The notes under the pieces are model-generated. The model did not search any database, was not told where the DNA came from, and was given only the letters and a program-made list of their open reading frames with translations. The position numbers were made by a program, and so were the translations under genes. A stretch of 64,000 bases of DNA, from assembly GCF_947172395.1 (NCBI RefSeq), contig NC_069099.1, positions 13,025,740-13,089,739 on the forward strand, given 5' to 3'. Below, piece by piece: positions 53,618 to 63,783 of this stretch. The stretch is from Bicyclus anynana (Eukaryota > Arthropoda > Insecta > Lepidoptera > Nymphalidae). How positions within the stretch are numbered: position 1 is the first letter of the stretch; each line of letters starts with the position of its first letter.

Positions 53618-53817
53618 CGCTGTACGGTTTCACCCTCGTGGTTCCCGTTCCCGTAGGCTTCTACAAGGATAAAATTATAGCCTATAGCACTCTGGGATAG
53701 TGTAGCTTTTCAAAAGTGAAAGAATTTTTTAAATCGGTTCAGTAGTTTAGTAGCCTATTCAATGCAAACAAACATACAAAGAATCAAATATTTCCTCTTT
53801 ATAATAGTATATTTGTA
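53618..53817 (-). mobile_element. Fam-C repeat, diverged
   Basis: CGCTGTACGGTTTCACCCTC ... TATAGCCTATAGCAC ... CCTCTTTATAATAGTATATT. Confidence 0.8.
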
Positions 53818-54160
53818 GAACTCGTGCGCATGCACTGGCTACCAAAAGCAGTACATACATCATTCGAGACAGGTGTCAACTTAATCCGCACGGTCTGTAA
53901 TCTACAATGCAGTTGCTTGCTGACGTGTAGAAGGTTGAAAAGTCACGAGCGTTAACAACTTCATGTCTCGGGTCAAAAGCTTTGAACTTGCAAACCAAAA
54001 TTTCGAAACCTATAGTAGCTGTTAGCTACTAATGAAATGATTTTAGGCGTTATATATTTTGCATATAACTATTTATTATATTACATAGAAAAATTTATTT
54101 TTTAATCTATAATTTTTTTAAACGGGTTTGAAATTTTAAGCCCCTGTTTTCGACCCAAAC
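53818..54160. other. Unassigned DNA
   Basis: Nothing recognised. Confidence 0.35.
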
Positions 54161-54305
54161 GTATAATATACTACAGGTATATTATACCTGTATATATATA
54201 ATTATATATACAGTTATAATATACCTGTATAATATACCTGTATAATATAGGTATATTATACCTGTATATATATAATTATATATACAGGTATAATATACCT
54301 GTAAT
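54161..54305. repeat. Cluster of nested AT palindromes, ACAGGTATATTATACCTGT
   Basis: The palindrome ACAGGTATATTATACCTGT recurs in whole or half form several times, alternating with TATATATAATTATATATA. The whole block reads nearly the same on both strands. Confidence 0.93.
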
Positions 54306-54308
54306 ATC

Positions 54309-54503
54309 ACGTATAATTAAATATCACATGTCTCAAACGGTGAAGGAAAAAGATCGTGAGGAAACCTGCACACCTGCAAAATTTCTTAATTCTCTGCGTG
54401 TGTGAAGTCTGCCAATTCACATTGTGATGGACTATTGGCCTAACCCCTCTAATTCTGAGAGGAGACTCGAGCTCAGCAGTGAGAAGTATATGGGTTGATA
54501 ACG
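54309..54503 (+). mobile_element. Fam-B SINE, head missing
   Basis: TATAATTAAATATCACATGT, GTCTCAAACGGTGAAGG, to GTATATGGGTTGATAACGAC. It abuts the palindrome cluster. Confidence 0.85.
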
Positions 54504-55040
54504 ACGATATTATACCTATGACCACTCTTTTTTCTAAAAACTATAACGATCTAGGTAGGTATATCTAATACAGATCGATTGCTTTGCTTTAGAAAGTTCT
54601 CACCCATGAGCGTGATCAGTGGTTTTTGTTCCATTTTTAGGGATCCGTTCCCTTTATTGCAACTTTAAAGTTAAGGCATTCAAAATATGGGTACGGTTAT
54701 TTACGATACGTTTTATTTGTTATGTATTAGTTTGTAAGTGCATGGATGCTAAGTAAATAAATAAATAAAAAATAAATAAAATATTTAAATCTAAAAAGAG
54801 AAACAAAAACTATACTTTTCGACTTTTTATTGACACTCAAAATTATTTGGCTAACAATGTCGTAAAATAGATGAAATAAAGGGTAATTAATACCTGCTTG
54901 TCTAAATTCGTAGCAGGTAGTTACTACAATCCTCATGATCTAATAGCTCAAGGGATTAGATTTAAAGCCGTAGAAGACATTGGTTCAATCAAGCATCATA
55001 ACGGGGTTTTTGTAAAGGAAATATTGTTTACTAGTGTGTT
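54504..55040. other. AT-rich DNA without recognised features
   Basis: (AAAT)n-like sequence at 54,755-54,790. Nothing else supported. Confidence 0.4.
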
Positions 55041-55259
55041 TAGTAGTGGCAGATGCCCACGACTTTGTTCGCGTAGAATTCAGTTTTTCACAAATCCCGC
55101 GGGAACCATAGATTTTTCCGGGATGAAAAGTAGTTAGTCCAGGGTAAATTTTTTCATTCCGAATTACAGCCAAATCAATTCAGCAGCGTCTTTAAAGAGT
55201 AACAAACATCCAACTATACATCCATACAAACTTTCGTGTTTTTAATATTAGTAGGATTA
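55041..55259 (-). mobile_element. Fam-D repeat, single-core form
   Basis: GTGGCAGATGCCCACGACTT through GGGAACCATAGATTTTTCCG to TTTTAATATTAGTAGGAT. Confidence 0.87.
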
Positions 55260-55321
55260 TTAAAGAGCATGACTAACATTTATTCTTACAAAAGTTACTG
55301 GTGTCTAAATAATACTTAAGT

Positions 55322-55668
55322 TTCTACGGAACCAGAAGTATGTGTCCGACTCGCGCCGGCGTTTGGTCGGTTTTTATTGCGATGAAGACGACGAGCCAGA
55401 ATTGACAGTCCAGCTAAGAGTTTGCCATTACCATCAACTGACGGTGAGGAATCATCGGCTATTAGTGGAACTGATCAAAACACCGACAAAGCGACCTGAC
55501 AGCACCGCGTACCCTCAAAAGCTAATTAATAAACAGATACAACCACTTAAGATAAGTAAAAATGTATTTTCATCCCAAATGGCACCGGATACAGATTATA
55601 TCGGCATGACAAAGCGTGGCGCTAAGAAAATTTCCAACATCACATTCAAATATCAACCTTATTGCTGA
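55322..55668 (+). other. Dispersed-repeat edge followed by a 108-codon open frame, unrecognised
   Basis: 55,322-55,375 is related to 33,982-34,026 (TTCTACGGAAC...CCGACTCGCGCC). The frame 55,342-55,668 begins inside that repeat and continues through sequence without a repeat match. The predicted product is basic, with LTVQLRVCHYHQLTVRNHR and a Lys/Arg-rich C-terminus, and no domain I recognise. It could be a decayed coding fragment or chance. No ribosomal or splice context decides it. Confidence 0.25.
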
Positions 55669-55854
55669 AGCTTACAGTTTAATCTTCTTTGTCATTCGAA
55701 AGAGTCTTCCTACATTGTTATCTGACAATCAATATTGAGCTCAATTGCTATAGTTATAGAATACTAATTCTAATGATAACAGTATTCCAATAAATGCACA
55801 CGGTTTGTCAGCAAAATAAAAGCTTGATTAAATTTAAACTCTAAAGTAAACGTA

Positions 55855-56276
55855 TTAATGATGCTTTTTGAATGTAGGTAACACAAGTGTATAAGAATCA
55901 ATGTTAACTACTTTAAAAGCTCCATCCAGAGTTTGAAGTGCAGGTACAGGCTTCTGTCTCCTAAAATAAACAAATTGCTCAGATAAATTTTCAGAAACAC
56001 TTCTTTGGGATGACTTATTGGTTATTATTATAAAATTAATGTTCTTAGAAGGACATTCGTCATGAGCACAGTGAATCAAATGATTATAATTATTTCTTTA
56101 TTTCCGATTGTGACCAAATAACTGCCTGCCTGTATGAAATCTTTTTCAGTAGGAATTAGAAAGACATTATATTTTATTGATTTTTCACATATTGTTAAAA
56201 TATAAACGTACACCTGAACTTTATTATTTTTAACCAAAAAGGAGGAGGTTCTACGTGGCACGCCATTGAAGATCAA
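55855..56276 (-). pseudogene. Two abutting minus-strand frames, possibly one frame-broken coding remnant
   Basis: 56,076-56,276 (66 codons) and 55,855-56,079 (74 codons) abut in different frames, with the break at a short AT run (ATAATTATAATCATTTGATT). Both have a protein-like mix of residues in an AT-rich region, for example EKDFIQAGSYLVTIGNKE in the first and EQFVYFRRQKPVPALQTLDG in the second. No domain is recognised and the origin (host or mobile element) is unknown. The upstream end runs into Fam-E and MITE sequence near 56,240, so about 10 N-terminal codons are not native. Confidence 0.3.
56236..56261 (-). mobile_element. Fam-E end fragment
   Basis: AACCAAAAAGGAGGAGGTTC, the distinctive Fam-E terminal wording, 26 bp only. 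Confidence 0.6.
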
Positions 56277-56413
56277 TCTTTCTCACGTTTCTGCAGCACC
56301 TACGACTATAACTGATCTTGTATTGGTCACTGCGTGCATGACTTCTCAACTTATGAAACGTCTTCGCTGCCGTTTGCGCTGCAGAAACGTGAGAATAATT
56401 GACCGTCAATGGC
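56262..56413. mobile_element. MITE with ~35 bp inverted repeats
   Basis: CCATTGAAGATCAATCTTTC ... TCACGTTTCTGCAGC on the left pairs with GCTGCAGAAACGTGAGAATA ... GACCGTCAATGG on the right. Non-coding interior of ~80 bp. Confidence 0.9.
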
Positions 56414-56792
56414 TGACTTTATGGTATTGGTAAGGGGTAAGACAGTAAGACTACTTGGCTGACAATGGTCCAAAAAATTGTATGTTTTTGCTCTACCCTC
56501 GGAAACTAAGTAAAATTCCAGTACCTACGAATATAGGCCAACATCGGGGTTCTAAAACCATACTGGCACAGGCTTTACGTTTAGTTACGATGTAATGAGT
56601 TTTCTGAATTACCAGTGACACCCAGAAGCAATAAATAAACGAGACAATAATAACAAAAAAAGCCTAATTAAAGGGCAATCGAGCGCCCTGACACCGGTCA
56701 GCGGCGGTAATCCCAGATTATGCGGGCACGTACTGATAGCAAAAAAATATAATGTAGGTGCATATATAATAATTAATTAATAAAATTCATTA
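56414..56792. other. Unique DNA, candidate conserved non-coding island
   Basis: 56,590-56,745 is less AT-rich and contains GGTAATCCCAGATTATG (two TAATC-type homeodomain core sites in opposite orientation). It has no repeat match and no gene. Confidence 0.35.
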
Positions 56793-57001
56793 TCCTACTT
56801 ATATTATAAATGCGAAAGTATGTATGGATGTTTGGATGTTTGTTACTCTATAACGCCGCTACTACTGAAGCGATTTAGCTGAAATTTGGAATGGAAATAG
56901 ATTTTACTCTGGATTAACACATAGGCCGAAAAATCCATGGTTTTCGAGGGATTTGTGAAAAATCAAATTCCACGCGGACGAAGTCGCGAGCGTCCGCTAG
57001 T
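56793..57001 (+). mobile_element. Fam-D repeat, single-core form
   Basis: CCTACTTATATTATAAATGC to GGACGAAGTCGCGAGCGTCC. Confidence 0.87.
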
Positions 57002-57704
57002 TTTATAATATTTTTTTAGTAGTGATTTGAAGTACGTACCTACAAATTCCAATACTTCTAGCTCAGATGCTATCTATAATTATGTTAAAGTCAGCCACAC
57101 ACGGCCAAGTTTATTGTCAAGTCAAAAAAACTATCAAAACTATTCCTATGACCATATTTTGATAGTTAAGTCCAATAAGATATTATTGTGGTAGCTCGAC
57201 TTGAAAAGTAGGTTCTACCACAGTTCTTTTTTGGCACCAAGCAGTGTTATTGCTATTTGATGCTATTACATATAACGCCTATGTGACCGACTTGCACATT
57301 TTTACATAAAAAGGTAAATTACATCCTTGGTGGGGGGATTTCGATCCCCGCCCCTGGACTTGTAATGAAATAAAAAAAAAGCCTACGATTAAACGCACTT
57401 GGGTTGAAGATGCTTACTTATATCCACTTTATAGATGAAATTGAAGTGTTTTATTAGAATGAGCTAAAACATAAAAAAGATAGGTGTGAAAATATTTTTT
57501 TGTGAACGGTACAAGGGACTTATTCGTGTAATTCGCGATAATAGTACTGTCAATCGGCAGTAGCATCCATTTGTGGGGGCTCGACAGTTAATAATATAGA
57601 GACACCGGGGTGGTTTCTTAAAGGTTAAGTAAGCAAGTAACTGCCTGCTGTGGTTGACCTATTCGGTTACGGATCATGAAGTCTTGGGTTTGAGCCACTG
57701 GTCA
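57002..57704. other. Unassigned AT-rich DNA
   Basis: A tRNA-like SINE head trace (TCTTGGGTTTGAGCCACTGG) lies at 57,681-57,700. No gene supported. Confidence 0.35.
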
Positions 57705-57910
57705 AAGTCAAAGTCAAAAAAAAATTGGGCATCACAAGCACTTTTGGAAATGTATTTTTTTTTAAATTAACATTTTATTTTCATTTAATTCCCCTCCAAG
57801 AAAGATGGTAACCTCGTAATTTAATAATTTAGTCGAAAACAGTTAAATTCACGAGGATTCCAGTGCCTTGGTCCGAGAACAGCCCACAAAAAACTCAGCC
57901 AGGTTTTTTA
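57705..57910 (-). mobile_element. LINE-like 3' repeat, diverged
   Basis: GTCAAAGTCAAAGTCAAAAA ... CACAAGCACTTTTGG ... CCTTGGTCCGAGAACAGCCC. Related to 50,340-50,470. The open frame starting at 57,868 begins inside this repeat. Confidence 0.55.
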
Positions 57911-59370
57911 TAGTTTTTTCAGGCTATGTAAACAAAATTATTGAATTTTTCTTTCTACCAAAAATTCTCATTATGAGATCGGAGTTTTTGTCTTACAGCC
58001 ATTTAAGCTCATGGTTATTATTTCTGTCATTTGAACTTTATAAAGGTGAAAATTCAACTAAAGCCCACCGACCTGTATTGGATGAAAAATCTTGTCTAAA
58101 TATAGTTTACACAAGATTTCTAGCGACGCACGTTGTACAATTATCGTTCACAGTCCTAACGCATTTTCTCAATATTTTAATGATCATTCTCATAAAATAA
58201 TTATAAGTGAAATAATTATTAGAATTTATATTAAAAGCAACTTTAAATAACCTAAAAAACAGACAAAGCTGGCGGCAAAGCTTATACACATTTAGCGAAG
58301 ACGTTAGATGTACATCTGAAGCTAACTGCTAATCTAGGAGGAATGTCGGGGGAATTTCTCTTAGCTTAAACACGTTCAAAGGGCAAGGGCGGACACACGT
58401 TTGAGGTCGTCTTAAGTAAAACCGACCCATACCAAAGTAACGTAAGTGTGAAATTGGCAAATTACAGTTTAGACTAGAAACGTATATTTTTTAATGTGCC
58501 TGTAATTACAACGGCAATCATGACTTTAGACTAGCAGGACTATTCACTAACTTTGGCGTATACCTCATCTAATTTATGAACGACCACCGCATTTATAGTC
58601 TATTGTAGAAAAGACATTTTTTACCTATCGTATCGTATCGTAATAAATAGGTATCGATTTACACTAAAATGTCTTAGAACGCTATTCACATACAAATAAT
58701 ACATTTTGTTTTATATACTATGGCTTTCAGTAGGCACTGGTTAGTAATTTTGATCAGTTACCATTAAATAAATGGCGAATACAAAATAACGTGACTTAAA
58801 TTTTTTTAGATAGTACAGTTATTCCAAGTTACTGAATAAGCCAGCCTAACACAGTTGTGCAATCTGCGGTAGCACTTCTCCGGACGTTTTACTGCCATGT
58901 TTATTTTACTGTCACAAAAGTCCACTACTACTATGACTTTTCTTGTTTTGTGCAGAATAAGTGTCTTAAGCGTCACGAAAATTATTTTCTGTTCCAACTC
59001 AACAGTTGTAGTTTTACTGGATCCTTTTTTTTGAATACATTAGAGAAATTTGTTCTCTAATCGCCAGGCTTTTAAAGATATATGGGCGGATTTCACTCGA
59101 GAGTTTGAGTTCAGAATAGCCGTATGCTATGCTATGTCGTATCCATCCCTATCTTTGTGAAAACGTGTAAAAGTAAAGATTTAGGCATATTTAAAAAATA
59201 AAAAAAAAAATTGTATTATATATAAAACAACAGAATTTGTACTTAGTCAAGTTTGCCTCACACTGCAGTCCTTAGACCGCAATCAATGTCCACAGTGAGT
59301 GGCACGTGACACGAGACCCTCTATTGTCTAATTAGATATACTTACCCGCTGAATGTATACCGTACTTACG
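57911..59370. other. Unique AT-rich DNA with no supported gene
   Basis: (TATCG)n at 58,626-58,641. Open frames at 57,868-58,200 and 58,806-59,060 show no domains. CACGTG occurs near 59,303. Confidence 0.4.
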
Positions 59371-59372
59371 CG

Positions 59373-59402
59373 TGACGTCAGTGACGTCAAACAATGACGT
59401 CA
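59373..59402. promoter_or_regulatory. Three perfect TGACGTCA sites in 30 bp
   Basis: TGACGTCA at 59,373-59,380, 59,382-59,389 and 59,395-59,402. This 8 bp palindrome is the consensus site of CREB/ATF-type bZIP factors. No promoter or transcript start is otherwise recognisable nearby, so a regulatory role is inferred from the motif alone. Confidence 0.5.
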
Positions 59403-59548
59403 AAGTAAAGTCAAATTCAAAACTTACTTACTTTAGCCTGTGGTTTCGTTACAAATACGTCATTATGAAGAACTTTAAATAGGCTGAAAACTACAGCAAG
59501 GCATGTTCCAAAAACAATTCTCGTAATATTAAAAAAAATATATATTAA

Positions 59549-59898
59549 ACTAGCGGACGCCCGCGACTTCGTCCGCTTACACAAATTTCTCGGGAGCCAT
59601 AGAGCCCATGTGTAATCCATGTAATCCATGCTATAATATATCTCAATACCAAATTTCAGCTAATTCGGTTCAGTAGTCGAGGCGTGAAAGAGTAACAAAC
59701 ATTCATATCATTAAAATCATCAGTTTTCGAAAATCTCGGGAAACCATGATTTTCGGGATAAAAAGCCTATGTGTTAATCCAGAGTAAAATCCATTTCCAT
59801 TCTAAATTTTAGCCAAATCGCTTCAGTAGTAGCGGCGTTAAAGAGAAACAAACATCCAAACATCCATACAAACTTTCGCGTTTATAATATAAGTAGGA
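59549..59898 (-). mobile_element. Fam-D repeat, dimeric-core form
   Basis: CTAGCGGACGCCCGCGACTT to TTCGCGTTTATAATATAAGT, with the core motif twice. Confidence 0.88.
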
Positions 59899-60245
59899 AG
59901 TAGAATTATTTACATACAATACAAATGATGATCTTAACTAAATATTTTCATGTATTATTTTTAACAAAAATTAACTTTTCAATAGCAGAAATATGAGGTT
60001 CAAGGAAATGAATTTCTTTATTTTAATTTACGAAAAGTAAAACAGAGTCAAAAATGTACAAGCTCTCTACGAGCGAGTGTAACAATGTTATGAAAAATTT
60101 CTTGTTTACCCAAAAGGCGCATTTCCGATCTCCCCTCGTTTCATTTATAATATTAATTTCGCGTGTCAACAAACACTTCCAGTAACGGACGGCGTTTGGT
60201 CCAAGTTAGAAGCGGGCGGGTTAGTTGCAGGCGCTCGAGACTGCG
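59899..60245. other. Unassigned DNA
   Basis: 60,170-60,245 is less AT-rich. No gene supported. Confidence 0.35.
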
Positions 60246-60382
60246 GGGCTATTCTGTAACGATGTCATGTACGACTCGCACGATCTCTGTTTATAACGAC
60301 ACTCTAGAAAGAGAAAGATAGAGGTGAATTCGAAACTCGCACTGGCAAGTTATATACCTAAAACATCGTTACAGAATAGCCC
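60246..60382. mobile_element. MITE with perfect 20 bp terminal inverted repeats
   Basis: GGGCTATTCTGTAACGATGT at 60,246-60,265 and its exact complement at 60,363-60,382. 137 bp in total, non-coding, no visible target-site duplication. Confidence 0.93.
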
Positions 60383-61626
60383 TCCTGTTCGCGTTGAACA
60401 AATTCCATATGAATTCCAAACTGTGGACAAACAGACAGACGAATTTGGCTGAGCTACTCGTATAAGGTTCTTAAAAACATTTTTGAGTAGGGTAGGTTGG
60501 GTAGTCAAGTTGAAAGTTTGTTCTGTACTTCTTTTAAGTCACCCTTACACAGAACTAAAAACTTGTTTCGAGAATAATGGATTCTTCTTGCAAAATATTT
60601 GGAAAAGTAAATAATTACAATATCTCGACTATATTGACTATTTTTCCACTCTTTGTCTTTTTGTTGTAAACATTTTAGATAGCTTCAAAAATTTTTTTTG
60701 CAATAAATAATAAATCCTTCTCCCAGTCAGGTCTCCAGTTTTGTGTAAGGGTAGCTAGGAGAAGTAGGATAAATTTTTACCTTGACCCAAGTGCCTACTT
60801 GAAAATATCCATTTCGGACCATAAGAAATGACGTAAGCGCACGCTCGGCGAGTTGTCAACGCGCCATGCATCTCTAGGTGGACGTTGATGCGAAACGTGG
60901 CTATCCGTGGGTGTAATTCTGCTATTATATATTCGTCGATGTAATATTCGCCTATAACAAGTTTTATTAGAATTTCAACTTTATTTCTATGGGATGCCAA
61001 AACTAAAATGTCACTAACAACAAAGTTGCCATGGAAATGAGCGATGTCACATCGTTGTAAGTTTACAGAATGCAGGGGCGTGTCGGCGGCAATAGATGAG
61101 TTTTGAGCTTACATGTACCGGACAATTAAGCATCTAACACTTTTGTTTATAATCGTACTTGCGCTGACAACTACAATTTTGCCAACTTGCCGGGGCTTCC
61201 TATAGTCGCTTACCAGTGCTGCCTTGTACCATACGCTAAGGATTTCCGTGGGGCGATTATTAACTGTCGTCTAGCAGTGCGAACAGCTGATCAATCACAC
61301 ATTCTTAAGATATTAAACGGAAACAAGTCTTGAGGTAATAATATATGTATCTATTACTTTGTAACATAAACATTGTAGGAACTACTTACTTGCTATTTAT
61401 TAAAAAATACAGAATATGGGCAGTATTTGTTAAATAATTACCAATAACTTGCATACACAACAAAACTCAATTATGTACTTGACATTTTTTTAGGTTGGAC
61501 TGAGTTATACTTTGGATTGGAAAATAATTATTAGAATGATTTGCGACGATTATAAACGTAGCAAATCTTCACAGATTATTCGCTTTGTCCGCGAAGAAAT
61601 TGGTATTGGCTTAGGTATTTTCACGT
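60383..61626. other. Unique DNA with no supported gene
   Basis: A minus frame of 81 codons at 60,755-61,000 has no recognised domain. 61,060-61,310 is less AT-rich and without repeat match. Confidence 0.4.
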
Positions 61627-61944
61627 TCGTCATTAACAATAACAATCCATATTTGGCTCACTTTTGAGCACGAGTCTCCTCTCAGAATGAAAGGGAGTTA
61701 GGCCTTAGTCCACCACGCTGGCCCAATGCGAATTGACAGACTTTACACTCGTAGAGAATTAAGAAAATTCTCTGGTATGCAGGTTTCCTCACGATGTTTA
61801 TCCTTCACCGTTTGAGGCACGTGATATTTATTTTCTTAAAATGCACGCAACTGAAAAGTTGGAGGTGCATGATCGGACCGAATTCCAACCCACACCCTCC
61901 GGAATCGGAGGCAGAGGTCATATCCACTGGGCTATCACGGCTCC
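61627..61944 (-). mobile_element. Fam-B SINE, full length
   Basis: AACAATCCATATTTGGCTCA to ATATCCACTGGGCTATCACG. Confidence 0.9.
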
Positions 61945-62301
61945 ATACAAAAGATAATAAGCAATAATCATTTCTATCCAATTATTCTATCGGTCCATTA
62001 TCACAGTGACTTTTATTACAAAATCCAGTTGGGAACCGCCACATGCGACACTCGATACTGTGATTATAGTGATAGTGATAGTGATACATTATCACATCAC
62101 AATATCGTGATGTAATGACACTGCGTGCCGACACTCGACCAGAGTGATAAGTTTTGTAATATACTGTTTAGAGAGACCTGTTTATTGTTTATTGCATTTT
62201 ATTACAAATAAGTGATAGGAAAATCACTGATACTATATGAACCTATCTATCAAAGCCACCATGGTAAAACTGTATAGTTGTCTACCGTACATCCCTATTG
62301 T
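61945..62301. other. Unassigned DNA with GTGATA repeats
   Basis: TATAGTGATAGTGATAGTGA and facing TATCACATCACAATATCGTG at 62,070-62,115 form small inverted repeats. Confidence 0.5.
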
Positions 62302-62437
62302 AAGTCGAAGGCCGAAGCCTCCCTCCCACCAGCCAGACCTGAATCAAATTAGAAACCCCAATCGACCCAGCCGGGGATCGAACCCAAGACCTCCCTCTTG
62401 TAAAACCACCGCGCATACCACTGCGCCACGGAGGCAG
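62302..62437 (-). mobile_element. Fam-A SINE, head half
   Basis: GAAGCCTCCCTCCCACCAGC to ACCACTGCGCCACGGAGGC. The body is missing. Confidence 0.88.
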
Positions 62438-63185
62438 TCAAAAGAAAAAGTCAATATAAATAGATAAACTTGGCTTTGTAAAAATAAATAAATAAGATTT
62501 GATTTAGATACAAAGATCTTATTTTATCTAGCATAGGCACATACATAGGAATGACGTGTATTTCATAGATATAAAAATGCATATCCTACCCTGAGGACTT
62601 ATCAACTTGTATTAAAGAAGACCCGCTTATCAGTATTGAAGCAGAATTGTGGGTATAAGCTCCATGTTCCGTTTTCTATTAGGTAGGAAGCCTGACAGTC
62701 CTCAATATAGCCTGATAATGATGATGATAAGAAAGAGGGAATTCTCCATTTTGTACAATTTATATGTACCTATAGTGCTTACCCTAGTTAAGACCCTTGT
62801 ACACGCCACGAGTTGACTGAAACCACAAAATCACATACCATGTGTCCAGTAATTGAGCTGAGGAATTACATAATACCTAGTCATCTAAGCTCAATCATCT
62901 AGCGAGAATCGTAGAGTATAAACAATCAGTATTAGATGTAGGCACTAGGTACATATGGAAAACGAAGGCATAGATGGAAATCCAGCCAATGCATGAAGCC
63001 ATATCTTCCAACAACTTCATGGACGCAATGAGAAAATTGAATTTGTCGGTTTATTAGTCCAGTGGGAAGTCAACAGAATTAAAGAAGACTCTAGATATGG
63101 CATATATTTATTATTATACCTAATTAGGTTTTCTTTATAACAAGTTATCATGGCAACCCGCATAAGGGCAGCGTGGTCTGAGCTC
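62438..63185. other. AT-rich DNA without recognised features
   Basis: CATTTTGTACAATTTATATG near 62,750 echoes 10,631. No gene supported. Confidence 0.4.
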
Positions 63186-63329
63186 AACATCATCACCATT
63201 ATCAACCTATATTCGGCTCACTGCTGAGCTCGCGTCTCCTTTTAGAATGAGAGGGGAAAGCTAATAGTCCATCACGCTAGCCCACTGTGGATTGGCAGAC
63301 TTCACACACGACTTCAGAAAATTCTCTAT
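63186..63329 (-). mobile_element. Fam-B SINE, 3' half
   Basis: ACCTATATTCGGCTCACTGC to GGCAGACTTCACACACG; broken off near 63,329. Confidence 0.85.
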
Positions 63330-63394
63330 ATATAATTATCTATATCTACCTATACTTATAATAAAACTGTAACAGGTCAAATTCTGTACCTTCG

Positions 63395-63547
63395 CCTCCG
63401 GCCGCGCACTTTGTTGTGCACCGGCCTTTAGCCGGGAGTTTGTGATAGGGCCTTCGACCGTGGCTACGTAGCTGGGCATTTTACCCAAGCACAAAAAACG
63501 TGCGGCCTCCGGCCGCGCGCTTTATACACCGGTCGGGGGTTTGTGAT
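63395..63547. repeat. GC-rich block with two direct copies of a ~45 bp unit
   Basis: GCCTCCGGCCGCGCACTTTG ... CACCGGCC ... GGGAGTTTGTGAT at 63,402-63,452 and GCCTCCGGCCGCGCGCTTTA ... CACCGGTCGGGGGTTTGTGAT at 63,504-63,547. Confidence 0.8.
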
Positions 63548-63563
63548 TTTGTATTTATCATAT

Positions 63564-63783
63564 ACTAGCGGACGCTCGCGACTTCGTCCGCGTGAAATTC
63601 AGTTTAACACAAATCCCGCGGGAGCCATGAATTTTTCCGTAATGAGAAGTAGCCTATTTGTTAATCCAGAGTAAAATCTATTTCTATTCCAAATCAGCCA
63701 AATCGCTTCAGTAGCCGCAGCGTAGAAGAGGAACAAACACACTTACACACAAACTTTCGCCTTTATAATATTAGTGTGATAGT
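63564..63783 (-). mobile_element. Fam-D repeat, single-core form
   Basis: CTAGCGGACGCTCGCGACTT to TTCGCCTTTATAATATTAGT. Confidence 0.88.

Noticed and set aside
57868..58200. 110-codon frame with membrane-like segments
   Set aside because: It begins inside a dispersed LINE-like repeat, and the hydrophobic look follows from T-rich DNA.
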